DNA of 64,000 bases, taken from assembly GCA_038231215.1 (NCBI GenBank), contig JBBRLS010000023.1, positions 1 to 64,000 of the forward strand. The letters run 5' to 3'. Of the stretch, positions 29,248 through 37,556 are shown in pieces. Below the pieces are notes generated by a model, which saw nothing but the letters and a program-made list of their open reading frames with translations, was not told where the DNA came from and did not search any database. Source of the stretch: Schlegelella_A sp038231215 (GTDB taxonomy: Bacteria; Pseudomonadota; Gammaproteobacteria; Burkholderiales; Burkholderiaceae_C). Position 1 is the first letter of the stretch. Each line of letters starts with the position of its first letter. A program made the translations under genes and the position numbers.

Positions 29248-29544
29248 ATGACGCTCACCGTTCGTCTCGATGCAGTCCTCGAGTCGGCGCTCGAGCGGTA
29301 CAGCAGCGATCTGGGCATCACCAAGAGCCTCGTTGTCCAGAAGGCGCTCGCCGAGTTCCTCACGCGGGCGGGTGCGGCCGACAAGAAGGTGCGCAAAGGC
29401 CTGAGCGGCCCGGCCGTCAGCGAGAACTACAAGGCGTTCGAACGCGCCGGGCTGATCGGCACCGGAACCGGCGATGGTCGTTCGGCGACGAAGGACGTTG
29501 TTCGCGAGCGAGCGGCGTATCGCATCGGCCGCAATTGGCGGTGA
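29248..29544 (+). CDS. Ribbon-helix-helix antitoxin, pair 1
   Basis: A 98-residue protein beginning MTLTVRLDAVLESALERYSS and continuing LGITKSLVVQKALAEFL, the beta-strand plus two-helix pattern of CopG/Arc DNA-binding antitoxins. The C-terminal half (SENYKAFERAGLIGTGTGDG and on) is the likely toxin-binding tail. Its TGA overlaps the GTG start of the PIN gene (GTGA at 29541-29544), the classic antitoxin-then-toxin layout. It should neutralise the PIN toxin and repress the promoter at 29211-29233. The start is ATG 29248. Confidence 0.82.
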   Translation: MTLTVRLDAVLESALERYSSDLGITKSLVVQKALAEFLTRAGAADKKVRKGLSGPAVSENYKAFERAGLIGTGTGDGRSATKDVVRERAAYRIGRNWR

Positions 29545-29984
29545 AGGCGGCGCGGGCGCATGTCGCCGGTGCACGTCCTGGCGTCATCATCGACACGGGC
29601 GTGCTCGTGGCCCTCCATCGGCGCGACGACGCCCGCCATGCCGACGTCGTTCGATGGTTTACCGGCTTCAATGGCGAGATGCACACCGTGGAAGCGGTGC
29701 TGACGGAATCTGCGTACTTCATGCCGGCGCGCTCCCGGGCTGCCTTGGCCCGCCTCGCCGCCAGCGGCCGGCTGCAACTGCACCGGCCCGACGCGGCGGG
29801 CCACGCCCGTATGGCCGACTTGTTCGGCAAATACGAAGATCAGGACCCCGACTGGGCCGATCTTGCGCTCGTGTGGCTGGCCGAGACGGCCAGCATTGCC
29901 CGCATCGCCACGCTCGACATTGCCGATTTCAGCGTGTATCGCATCAATGGGCGAAAGCGCTTCGAGCTCGAGCTGCTGCGCTGA
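29541..29984 (+). CDS. PIN-domain toxin (VapC-like), pair 1
   Basis: A 147-residue PIN ribonuclease-type protein. Acidic residues of the active site are visible: Asp18 (VIIDTGVLVAL), Glu56 (VLTESAYF), Asp104/Asp107 (DPDWADLALVW) and Asp126 (IATLDIADFSVYR). VapC toxins cut tRNA or rRNA when freed from antitoxin. GTG 29541, overlapping the antitoxin stop, is preferred; TTG 29535 is two codons upstream. The antitoxin is of the ribbon-helix-helix type rather than AbrB-like VapB. Confidence 0.82.
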   Translation: MKAARAHVAGARPGVIIDTGVLVALHRRDDARHADVVRWFTGFNGEMHTVEAVLTESAYFMPARSRAALARLAASGRLQLHRPDAAGHARMADLFGKYEDQDPDWADLALVWLAETASIARIATLDIADFSVYRINGRKRFELELLR

Positions 29985-30036
29985 GGCCCGGTCGCCCGAC
30001 CGCGCAAGCGAGGGCCGCGTCGTGAGGTAATCCCAT

Positions 30037-30080
30037 TGCATATGATGCATTTATTGCACTTGCGGTATATCCTTGCCGCA
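30037..30080. promoter_or_regulatory. AT-rich leader with two inverted repeats before the HTH/PIN pair
   Basis: TGCAT-ATG-ATGCA (30037-30049) and TGCGG-N10-CCGCA (30061-30080) lie in the only clearly AT-rich patch between the two toxin-antitoxin pairs, 23 bases before the GTG start of the HTH gene. A -10-like TATGAT (30041-30046) is inside the first repeat. A promoter/operator for the downstream operon is likely. Confidence 0.4.
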
Positions 30081-30102
30081 TCCTTGGAGATCGGAGTGCG
30101 AC

Positions 30103-30573
30103 GTGACCACCGCTGAGCGAAACAGACGGCTGCCCCCGCCCGAGATGACGGCGCAGGAAGCGGAAATGGCTCGCATGGCGCAGCGCTTCATCGTCGAATC
30201 GCTCGACCGCTCGCGTGCTGCAAGCATCACTCTCACGAGCAAGAAAGGCGATTCGCCCTCGGTCGCGGTCCCGACCAAGACGCTGCGTTTCATCGCCGAA
30301 GTTCTCGGTGCCTTGAGCAATCGGCAGCGCGTCATGATCGTCCCCGACAAGAGCGAGTTCTCGACGGTCGAGGCGGCCCACTTCCTGAACGTGTCGCGGC
30401 CGTTCGTCATCAAGGAGATCGAGGCGGGCCGGCTCAAGCATCGCAAGGTCGGCAGCCACCGCCGCGTCGCATTCGACGATCTGCGCGACTATGCCGAGAA
30501 GATGCATGCCGGGCAGCGCGGCGCACTCGATCGCCTGGCCAGGAACGCTGCCGAACTGGGCCTGGAATTCTGA
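30103..30573 (+). CDS. Excisionase-type HTH antitoxin, pair 2
   Basis: A 156-residue protein. The N-terminal half (about 1-85) is helical and of no known family; the C-terminal half is an excisionase/MerR-type winged helix, FSTVEAAHFLNVSRPFVIKE then IEAGRLKHRKVGSHRRVAFD. Proteins of this build are found directly upstream of PIN proteins and act as antitoxins. GGAG 6 bases before GTG 30103 fixes the start. The stop is 1 base from the PIN gene's GTG. Being first in a run of same-strand genes through the dCTP deaminase, it may control the whole operon. It could also be a simple regulator. Confidence 0.75.
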   Translation: MTTAERNRRLPPPEMTAQEAEMARMAQRFIVESLDRSRAASITLTSKKGDSPSVAVPTKTLRFIAEVLGALSNRQRVMIVPDKSEFSTVEAAHFLNVSRPFVIKEIEAGRLKHRKVGSHRRVAFDDLRDYAEKMHAGQRGALDRLARNAAELGLEF

Positions 30574-30574
30574 G

Positions 30575-31156
30575 GTGGCCGGCCACGCGCGCTACACCGC
30601 CCTGCTCGACGCGTGCGTGCTCTACCCGGTCGGCGTCGCCGACGCCCTGATCAGTGTTGCGGTGGCCGGGCTCTACGCTGCGAAGTGGTCGACGGCCATC
30701 GAAGATGAATGGATGCGCAATCTGGAAGCCCGGAGGCCTGAGCTCAAAGGTCGCCTCGACGCTCGGCGAGACGCCATGCGAGGCGCGGTGCCCGACTGGG
30801 AGGTTGCGAGCGCCGCATGGGATGCACTGGCTCCAACACTCCTTCTGCCGGATGCAGGCGACGCACATGTGCTGGCTGCGGCGATCGCCGGCCATGCGGA
30901 TTGCATTGTCACCAGCAATCTGCGGCACTTCCCGACGGAGGTGTTGGAACCCTGGGGCATCGAGGCGATCCACCCCGACGACTTTCTGGTCGCCCAACTC
31001 GATCTCGACGAGTTCTCGACGCTGGCTGCCTTTCGCGACATGCGGCTGCGCCTGAAGGCGCCCGCGATGGATGCAGAAGCCTTCGTGGCCGCACTTGAGA
31101 AGAACGGCCTGGTCGCGACAGCGGGGCGGCTTCGTCTCGCCGCACAAGTGCTCTGA
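30575..31156 (+). CDS. PIN-domain protein (probable toxin), pair 2
   Basis: A 193-residue PIN-domain protein: Asp12 in ALLDACVLYPVGVADAL, a helical middle with WSTAIEDEWMRNL, Asp93/Asp96 in LPDAGDAHVLAAAI, and IVTSNLRHFP with Asn115. The last 60 residues (PDDFLVAQLDLDEFSTLAAF onwards) form an extra helical region absent from short VapC. It follows the HTH gene by one base and precedes the methyltransferase gene by 15 bases. The pair is thus set at the head of a restriction-modification operon, as expected for a module that punishes loss of the operon or senses its disturbance. That role is inference. Confidence 0.78.
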   Translation: MAGHARYTALLDACVLYPVGVADALISVAVAGLYAAKWSTAIEDEWMRNLEARRPELKGRLDARRDAMRGAVPDWEVASAAWDALAPTLLLPDAGDAHVLAAAIAGHADCIVTSNLRHFPTEVLEPWGIEAIHPDDFLVAQLDLDEFSTLAAFRDMRLRLKAPAMDAEAFVAALEKNGLVATAGRLRLAAQVL

Positions 31157-31171
31157 ACCGAAGCCTCCACG

Positions 31172-32710
31172 ATGCCCACGCTCGACTGGCTGAACCGCGA
31201 CGCCGCCTTTCGCGCAGCCGACCGCGTGCCCACACGCGTGCTGCGGCCGCACGCCGCGGGCGCCGAGTTCGGCGACCCGTCAGACGGCAATCTGCTTGTG
31301 CAGGGCGACAACCTCGAGGCGCTGAAGGCGCTGCTGCCGTTCTATCGCGGCCAGGTGAAGTGCATCTTCATCGACCCGCCGTACAACACGAAGAGCGCCT
31401 TCGAGCACTACGACGACAACCTCGAGCATTCGCAATGGCTGACGATGATGCTGCCGCGCTTGCAACTGCTGCGAGAGTTCCTGCGCGAAGACGGGTCGAT
31501 ATGGGTGACGATCGATGACAACGAAGGGCACTACCTCAAGGTGTTGATGGATGAGGCGTTTGGGCGGGCGAATTTCGTCGCAACGATCGCTTGGCAGAAG
31601 GTGTTTGCGAAAAAGAACAAGGCGCAGATTTCGGGAAGTCACGACCATCTACTGGTGTTCACACGTAGTGCCCAAGCTTGGCAACGGAATCTGCTTCCAC
31701 GTGACGACGCGGACTTGCGCGCATACAAGAATCCCGACAATGACCCACGAGGGCTATGGCAAAGCGTTGCCTACTCCGTGCAATCTGAAGACGCTGAGAA
31801 ACGTCGAGCCTATCGCTATGCCATCGAGCTGCCATCCGGAGAGAATGCCTCACCTCCTCCTGGACGCCATTGGAATGGACTCCCGCCGAGAACCGCTGAA
31901 CTGCGAATCGACCATCGACTGTGGTTCGGCAAGGACGGCAGCAGTCCGCCGCGCCTGAAGTTGTTTTTGAGCGAGGTTCAAGATGGAATCGTTCCCGACA
32001 CTTGGTGGACGCACGAACAAGCTGGGACAAACCAGGATTCGAAGAAGGAAATGGTCCAACTGTTTCCCGACGTTGAACCGTTCGGGACGCCGAAACCCGA
32101 GCAGCTAATACGTCGAATACTCTCTATTGCCACCAATGGCAACGACATCGTCCTCGACTCCTTCCTTGGCTCAGGCACGGCCGCTGCGGTGGCTCAGAAG
32201 ATGGGCCGCCGCTGGATCGGCATCGAGATGGGCGAGCACGCCGTCACGCACTGCCTGCCGCGCTTGCAGAAGGTCGTCGAAGGCGACCAGGGTGGCATCA
32301 GCGAAGCCGTCGGTTGGAAGGGCGGCGGCGGCTTTCGCTTCGTTGCCCTCGGCGCGCCGCTGTTCGATGCCGAAGGCGACATCCATGCCGACGTGCGTTT
32401 CGCCGACCTCGCCGCGTTCATCTGGATGCGCGAAACCGGCTCGACGCTCGAAGCCCGTGCCGGCGCCGCAACGCCACTCATCGGCGTTCACGAAGATACC
32501 GCCCTCTACCTCCTCTTCAACGGCGTACTCGGCGACCGCCGGCCGGCCTCGGGCAACGTGCTGACCGGCGCGGTGCTCGATGCCTTGCGCGCCTTCTGCT
32601 GGCACGACGGACCCAAGATCATTTACGGCGAGGCTTGCCGTCTCGGCCCGGCCCGGCTCGATGCCGAGGGCATTGTCTTTCGCCAGTTGCCGTACGCTGT
32701 GCCGCGTTAA
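31172..32710 (+). CDS. Type III-like DNA methyltransferase (Mod)
   Basis: A 512-residue beta-class amino-methyltransferase: motif IV FIDPPYNTKSAFEHY (DPPY at 68-71) comes before the AdoMet motif I DSFLGSGTAAAVAQ (from Phe331), the order of type III Mod enzymes. The target recognition part between them (about residues 125-325) is visibly less GC-rich than the flanks and has different codon choices. The C-terminal 130 residues are beta-rich and of unknown role. It is shorter than classical Mod proteins (about 650 residues). With Res downstream it should protect host sites by adenine methylation; the site is not predictable. Confidence 0.88.
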   Translation: MPTLDWLNRDAAFRAADRVPTRVLRPHAAGAEFGDPSDGNLLVQGDNLEALKALLPFYRGQVKCIFIDPPYNTKSAFEHYDDNLEHSQWLTMMLPRLQLLREFLREDGSIWVTIDDNEGHYLKVLMDEAFGRANFVATIAWQKVFAKKNKAQISGSHDHLLVFTRSAQAWQRNLLPRDDADLRAYKNPDNDPRGLWQSVAYSVQSEDAEKRRAYRYAIELPSGENASPPPGRHWNGLPPRTAELRIDHRLWFGKDGSSPPRLKLFLSEVQDGIVPDTWWTHEQAGTNQDSKKEMVQLFPDVEPFGTPKPEQLIRRILSIATNGNDIVLDSFLGSGTAAAVAQKMGRRWIGIEMGEHAVTHCLPRLQKVVEGDQGGISEAVGWKGGGGFRFVALGAPLFDAEGDIHADVRFADLAAFIWMRETGSTLEARAGAATPLIGVHEDTALYLLFNGVLGDRRPASGNVLTGAVLDALRAFCWHDGPKIIYGEACRLGPARLDAEGIVFRQLPYAVPR

Positions 32711-32747
32711 GCTTGGCCTTTCGTCTTCCTTGCCGCAGGAGCCTGCC

Positions 32748-32969
32748 GTGCCGACCACCCTAGACGATCTCGTGGCGCAAGCCGAACGCCTGTCGCCCGG
32801 AGACCGGTACTTGCTGGTCGAGCGACTTCAATCGACGCTCGATGCCGTCGATCCGGGCGTCGAAGAAACATGGAAGGTGGAAGTCGAGCGCCGGCTGGCC
32901 GCCATCGACAGAGGCGAGGAAGAGTCGTTTCCTTGGGAGCAAGTCAAGAAGGATCTCGGACTGCGCTGA
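32748..32969 (+). CDS. Addiction-module antitoxin, pair 3
   Basis: A 73-residue protein of the putative addiction module component family: TTLDDLVAQAERLSPGDRYL, LLVERLQSTLD, EETWKVEVERRLAAIDRGEE, then FPWEQVKKDLGLR. GCAGGA precedes GTG 32748. The stop overlaps the ATG of the RelE-like gene (TGATG). The module sits between mod and res, an unusual place. Confidence 0.85.
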   Translation: MPTTLDDLVAQAERLSPGDRYLLVERLQSTLDAVDPGVEETWKVEVERRLAAIDRGEEESFPWEQVKKDLGLR

Positions 32970-33256
32970 TGCGCATCAAGTTCGGCGCGTCGGCACGCCG
33001 CGAAGTGCGTCGAGCCCAAGTCTTCTACGGCACCGTCTCGTCCGCTCTCGGTGTTGATTTCGCGGCCGCGGTGCAACATGGTGTCGAACGGATCGCCGAC
33101 AGCCCGGCGATGTGGCCGCCATTCTCGGAGGGCACCCGACGCTATTTGCTCGATCGCTTTCCGTACGCGCTCGTATACCGGGTCGAACCTGGCGTAGTCC
33201 GCATCGTTGCCGTCATGCACCAGGCGCGCCGACCCGGATATTGGCAAGGGCGCTGA
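32969..33256 (+). CDS. RelE/ParE-family toxin, pair 3
   Basis: A 95-residue toxin: MRIKFGASARREVRRAQVFY at the start, a helical pair, RYLLDRFPYALVYRVEPGVV and a C-terminal HQARRPGYWQGR that gives the HxxRxPxYW ending of ParE/RelE proteins. Such toxins cut mRNA in the ribosome or poison gyrase; the family end favours this general group without telling which. It begins inside the antitoxin stop and ends 6 bases before res, so all four genes (mod, antitoxin, toxin, res) are expressed together. Confidence 0.87.
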   Translation: MRIKFGASARREVRRAQVFYGTVSSALGVDFAAAVQHGVERIADSPAMWPPFSEGTRRYLLDRFPYALVYRVEPGVVRIVAVMHQARRPGYWQGR

Positions 33257-33262
33257 AACGAA

Positions 33263-35989
33263 ATGCCCGCCTTCGCCCTCAAGCGCTACCAGCAGCAGGC
33301 GCTCGACACGCTCGACGAGTTTCTGCGCGCTGCCGCTCTGACCGGCCCCAAGGCCGCCTTCGAGTCGCAGACCGGCTATGGTTACAACGCCGGACCGTTC
33401 GGCGAAGTGCCTTGCGTTTGCCTGCGCATTCCGACCGGCGGCGGCAAGACGCTGCTGGCGGCGCACGCCATCGGCCGCGTTGCCGCCGTCTGGCCGCCGC
33501 TCGGCGGGCCCAAACCCTTGGCGATCTGGCTGGTGCCGAGCGACGCCATTCGCGCCCAGACCCTGGCCGCGTTGACACGACCCGATCACCCGTTTCGCAC
33601 AGCGCTGGCCGCCGGCGTGGGCGACACCGTGCGCGTGTGCGAGCTCGACGAGGTGGCCACGCTTTCGCCGCACGACTTCGATGCCCATGCCGTCGTGGTC
33701 GTGGCAACGATCCAGAGCTTTCGCGTCGACAACGTCGGCGGGCGCAACGTCTATGCATTTTCGGAAGCTTTCGAGCCGCACTTTCGCGGCGTGAGCGCCG
33801 CTGTGCTCGCGCAATTGCAGGGCGTGCCCGATGCGCTCGTGACGGCCGCCGATACGGCGGCCGATGAAGCCGGCCGCGAGCTGCTGGCGCGCTTCGTCGG
33901 CCAGCCGCGCTGGTCGCTCGCCAACTGGCTCGCGCTGCGTCGGCCCTACCTGATCGTCGACGAGGCGCACAACACGCAGACAGATCGGAGCTTCGAGGCC
34001 TTGCAGCGCCTGGCGCCTTCGCTCGTGCTCGAGTTGACCGCCACGCCCGTGGCGAAGAAGACGAACGTGCTTTATCACGTCTCGGCGCAGGAGCTGCAGG
34101 CCGAGCACATGATCAAGCTGCCGATCGTTCTCGCGGAGCACACGGCGGGCTGGAAGGCCGCTGTCCTCGACGCAGTGCAGATGCAGCGTGTCCTCGAAGG
34201 CGAGGCGCAGCAGGAGGAAGTCGCGACCGGCGCATACATCCGTCCGATCGTGCTGCTGCAAGCGCAAAACGCCAACGAGCCGGTCCATGTCGAAGCGCTG
34301 CGTCGCCACCTGATCGACGAATTGCATGTGCCCGAAGAGCAGGTCAAGGTGGCGACCGGCAGCCAGCGCGAACTCGACGGTCTCGACCTCGCCTCGCGAG
34401 ACTGCCCAGTGCGCTTCATCGTCACCGTGCAGGCGCTGCGCGAAGGCTGGGACTGCCCGTTCGCCTACGTCCTGTGCTCGGTGCAGGCGATTCGCTCCGC
34501 GACCTCGATCGAGCAATTGCTCGGCCGCGTCATGCGCATGCCCTACGCCACGCGACGCCATCGGCCGGCCCTGAACAAGGCCTATGCCTTCGTCACCGAG
34601 GCGCAGACGGGCATGGCGGCCAACGCGCTCGCCGATCGCCTGATCGACGGCATGGGCTTCGAGCCGCTGGACGTCGCCTCGATGATCGCGCCGCAGGTGC
34701 CGTTGCCGCTCGATGACGATGGCCCGTTGTTTCGCGAGCCGGTCCTGCCGGCGATCGTCGTCGACGTGCCTGCAGCCAGGCCGCTCGCACCGGCAGTGGT
34801 GACTGCGGTCGAGGCCGGCACGGCGATCGTCACGAGCGACGGCGAGCGGCAGCGCGTGCAAGTGCGCGGCGCCATCGGCGACGCGCTCGCCGAGGCCTTG
34901 ATCGAGGCGCAACGCGGCAAGCAGCGGGAGACGGTCAAAACCTCGATCGACCGGCACAACGCGCTCGTGGCGGCGGCCGAGGCGCCGGCGCATCGCGGCG
35001 CCACCTTCGCGCCGGTGCCGCGGCTGGCCCGGCGCGTTGGCACGGGCGAGCAGGCCGAGTTGCGCCTGGTCGAACGCGAAGACGTGCTCGATCATGTGGG
35101 GCTCGATCTGCTGGCCGAGCCGGTGACGCTGCAGGGGTTCGTGATGGTCGAGCAGTCCGGCATCTGGGAGCTCGACCTGGACGGACAACGCCTCGCCGTG
35201 CGACGCGGCAACATCGACCAACTCGCGCTCGACGGGGTCTCGGCAAGCTTCGGTGAAGATGACCTGGCGCGCTGGGTGGCTGACGAACTTCAGCGGCCTT
35301 CGCGCAACGCAGCGGTCGACATCACGCCATCGCATCTGCGCGCCTTCGTGCTGGCGACTCTGCGGCATCTGATCCACGCGCAGCGCGTGCCGCTGGAGCA
35401 GCTCGCCCGCCATCAACAACGCCTGGTCGACAAGCTCGCGGAGCGCATCGCCGAGCTGCGCGATCGAAGGTGCACGGCGGCGTTCGGGCAGCTCGTGCTG
35501 GGCGGCGAGTGGCCGATCGTCGTCGACGCCGGGCAGGCGTTTCGCTTCGAGCCCGATGTCTATCCGGTGCCCGCGAATCGCCGCTACGACGGACGCATCC
35601 GCTTTCGCAAGCACTACTACCCAGTGCCCGCGGCGCTCAAGGACCGCGGCGAGGAGTTCTATTGCGCCTTGGCCATCGACAACCACGCGAAAGTCAGGCA
35701 CTGGGTTCGCAATCTCGACCGCGACCCTGGTTTCTGGCTGCCGACGTCGCGCAATCGCTACTTCCCCGACTTCGTGTGCGAGTTGCTCGACGGCCGCATC
35801 TTCGTTGCCGAGTACAAGGGTCCTCTCGGGGCTCAGGCGCGGGAGATCGAAAAGGACGAGGTAGGAAAGGCGTGGGCGCGTGCGAGTGAAGGCCGCTGCG
35901 TCTTCGCTACTCTGGTGAAGGAGCGCAACGGGATGGACGTGGCTCGGCAGATCGACGTTGCGCTGCAGCCGGCGTTTCCGCTCGCATAG
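33263..35989 (+). CDS. Type III-like restriction endonuclease subunit (Res)
   Basis: A 908-residue helicase-nuclease. Superfamily 2 motor: RIPTGGGKTLLAAHAI (Lys62), IVDEAHNTQ (DEAH 233-236), LELTATPVAKKTN, VQALREGWDCPFAYVLCSVQ, SIEQLLGRVMRMP. The C-terminal PD-(D/E)xK nuclease: YFPDFVCELLDGRIFVAEYK, with Asp836, Glu850 and Lys852. All catalytic residues are intact. The protein partners with Mod to cut unmodified DNA after ATP-driven sliding. ATG 33263 follows the toxin stop by 6 bases. Its length fits type III Res, so the system looks functional. Confidence 0.9.
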   Translation: MPAFALKRYQQQALDTLDEFLRAAALTGPKAAFESQTGYGYNAGPFGEVPCVCLRIPTGGGKTLLAAHAIGRVAAVWPPLGGPKPLAIWLVPSDAIRAQTLAALTRPDHPFRTALAAGVGDTVRVCELDEVATLSPHDFDAHAVVVVATIQSFRVDNVGGRNVYAFSEAFEPHFRGVSAAVLAQLQGVPDALVTAADTAADEAGRELLARFVGQPRWSLANWLALRRPYLIVDEAHNTQTDRSFEALQRLAPSLVLELTATPVAKKTNVLYHVSAQELQAEHMIKLPIVLAEHTAGWKAAVLDAVQMQRVLEGEAQQEEVATGAYIRPIVLLQAQNANEPVHVEALRRHLIDELHVPEEQVKVATGSQRELDGLDLASRDCPVRFIVTVQALREGWDCPFAYVLCSVQAIRSATSIEQLLGRVMRMPYATRRHRPALNKAYAFVTEAQTGMAANALADRLIDGMGFEPLDVASMIAPQVPLPLDDDGPLFREPVLPAIVVDVPAARPLAPAVVTAVEAGTAIVTSDGERQRVQVRGAIGDALAEALIEAQRGKQRETVKTSIDRHNALVAAAEAPAHRGATFAPVPRLARRVGTGEQAELRLVEREDVLDHVGLDLLAEPVTLQGFVMVEQSGIWELDLDGQRLAVRRGNIDQLALDGVSASFGEDDLARWVADELQRPSRNAAVDITPSHLRAFVLATLRHLIHAQRVPLEQLARHQQRLVDKLAERIAELRDRRCTAAFGQLVLGGEWPIVVDAGQAFRFEPDVYPVPANRRYDGRIRFRKHYYPVPAALKDRGEEFYCALAIDNHAKVRHWVRNLDRDPGFWLPTSRNRYFPDFVCELLDGRIFVAEYKGPLGAQAREIEKDEVGKAWARASEGRCVFATLVKERNGMDVARQIDVALQPAFPLA

Positions 35990-36020
35990 ACTCGATCAGC
36001 GCAACGGACGAAGGCCCCGG

Positions 36021-37241
36021 ATGGCGGCGAGCGAACCCGATCTCGTAGAGCAGGCAGGCAATACCGGCGAGGCGCCCGCGCCGCCAAGTCGCAGCACTGC
36101 CGACGAAGCGGAGAGCGGCCACTCGACCGGCATCCTGCCCTGCCAGGACCTGAAGGCGCTGGCCTTGCGCAAGGACATCGCCGGCCTCGAGCCGATCGCC
36201 GACGACCAGTTCCAGCCGGCCAGCCTAGACCTCCGCCTCGGCCCGAAGGCGTATCGCGTGCGCGCCAGCTTCCTGCCCGGCACGGGCACGGTGCGGCAGA
36301 AGCTCGACGAGTTCGCGATGCACGAGATGGACATCTCGAACGGCGCCGTGCTCGAGCGCGGCTGCGTCTACATCATTCCCCTGCTCGAGACACTCAACCT
36401 GCGCCACCGCACGTCGGCCATGGGCAATCCGAAGAGCTCGACCGGCCGGCTCGACATCTTCACCCGGCTCATCACCGACTACGGCACCGCCTTCGACCAG
36501 GTGCCCGAGCAGTATTCGGGGCAGCTCTTCGCCGAGGTGTCGCCGCGCACCTTCAGCGTGCTGGTGCGCAAGGGCTCGCGGCTCAGCCAGTTGCGCATCC
36601 GGCGCGGCAAGCCGCCGACCAGCGACAACCTCATGCGCCGCCTGCAGCAGGAGCACCAGCTTGTCGAGGTCGTCGACGGCGCACCGGGTGCGCTGACGCA
36701 CGAGATCGTCAGCGGCGTTCCGGTCTCGGTCGATCTCGAAGGGCGCCAGTCGGGCGGCGTCATCGGCTACCGAGCCAAGAACCATTCGGGCCTGATCGAC
36801 ATCGATCGCATCGCCCACTACGAGGTGCATGACTTCTGGGAGCCCGTGCTCGCGCCGAAGCGCGGCCTGATCCTCGACCCGGCCGAGTTCTACATCCTCG
36901 CCTCGCGCGAGGCGGTGCGCATCCCGCCCCACTACGCTGCGGAGATGATCGCCTACGACACCCTGGTCGGTGAGTTCCGCGTTCACTACGCCGGCTTCTT
37001 CGATCCCGGCTTCGGCCATTCGGATGCCGGCGGCGAAGGCTCGCGCGCCGTCCTCGAAGTGCGCTCGTACGAGGTGCCCTTCGTCATCGAGCACGGCCAG
37101 CTCGTCGGCCGCCTCGCCTACGAGCGGCTGACGTCGCCGCCGACCATGCTCTACGGGCAGCGTGCCAACTCGTCGTACCAGGGCCAGGGCATCAAGCTGA
37201 GCAAGCACTTCAAGCCCGTGCCGGCCGGCGCGCCGCGCTGA
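36021..37241 (+). CDS. Two-domain 2'-deoxycytidine 5'-triphosphate deaminase
   Basis: A 406-residue protein of the long dCTP deaminase family, two dUTPase-like halves in one chain. First half: FQPASLDLRLGPKAYRVRAS, ERGCVYIIPLLETLNL, AMGNPKSSTGRLDIFTRLIT, YGTAFDQVPEQYSGQLFAEV. Second half: ILDPAEFYILASREAVRIPP, FDPGFGHSDAGGEGSRAVLE and VRSYEVPFVIEHGQLVGRLA. It turns dCTP to dUTP plus ammonia. The first about 45 residues are an unstructured extension; ATG 36021 is chosen since the family part begins at about residue 38. It lies 31 bases after res in the same direction. The family is often housekeeping, but short dCTP deaminases are known anti-phage proteins, so a defence role is possible. Confidence 0.85.
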   Translation: MAASEPDLVEQAGNTGEAPAPPSRSTADEAESGHSTGILPCQDLKALALRKDIAGLEPIADDQFQPASLDLRLGPKAYRVRASFLPGTGTVRQKLDEFAMHEMDISNGAVLERGCVYIIPLLETLNLRHRTSAMGNPKSSTGRLDIFTRLITDYGTAFDQVPEQYSGQLFAEVSPRTFSVLVRKGSRLSQLRIRRGKPPTSDNLMRRLQQEHQLVEVVDGAPGALTHEIVSGVPVSVDLEGRQSGGVIGYRAKNHSGLIDIDRIAHYEVHDFWEPVLAPKRGLILDPAEFYILASREAVRIPPHYAAEMIAYDTLVGEFRVHYAGFFDPGFGHSDAGGEGSRAVLEVRSYEVPFVIEHGQLVGRLAYERLTSPPTMLYGQRANSSYQGQGIKLSKHFKPVPAGAPR

Positions 37242-37248
37242 TCACCGA

Positions 37249-37269
37249 TATACACTTGGTAGCTACCAA
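37249..37269. promoter_or_regulatory. Promoter/operator of vapBC (pair 4)
   Basis: A perfect 14-base palindrome TTGGTAGCTACCAA (37256-37269) directly follows a -10-like TATACA (37249-37254) and ends 12 bases before the GTG of the antitoxin gene. AbrB-type VapB antitoxins bind such palindromes to repress their operon. Confidence 0.6.
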
Positions 37270-37281
37270 AGGAAACTACCC

Positions 37282-37551
37282 GTGTCCGAAGCTTCCCAAC
37301 CCCGCGCCAAGCTCTTCCTGCACGGGCGAAGCCAGGCGGTTCGCCTGCCGAAGGAGTTTCGCTTCGGCGGCACCGAGGTCTATGTTCGTCGGCAGGGCGA
37401 CGACGTGGTTCTGAGCTCCCGCCCGCGCGCTTCGATGCAGAGCCTGCTCGAGTCGCTCGGTGAGTTCGAGCCCGGATTCCGGATCGATCGTGAGCAAGCT
37501 GTCGGCCACGACGAGCGTGCCCCGATCGCACCGAAGCGCGGCGCCGCCTGA
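37282..37551 (+). CDS. vapB: VapB antitoxin (AbrB-like), pair 4
   Basis: An 89-residue protein with the swapped-hairpin DNA-binding domain RAKLFLHGRSQAVRLPKEFR, then FGGTEVYVRRQGDDVVLSSR. The C-terminal half (SMQSLLESLGEFEPGFRIDR) is the toxin-binding tail of the VapB/MazE class. GTG 37282 is used, with AAAGGA about 9 bases upstream. It has its own promoter/operator palindrome and precedes vapC by 5 bases, so pair 4 can be expressed apart from the R-M operon. Confidence 0.88.
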   Translation: MSEASQPRAKLFLHGRSQAVRLPKEFRFGGTEVYVRRQGDDVVLSSRPRASMQSLLESLGEFEPGFRIDREQAVGHDERAPIAPKRGAA

Positions 37552-37556
37552 CCGCC

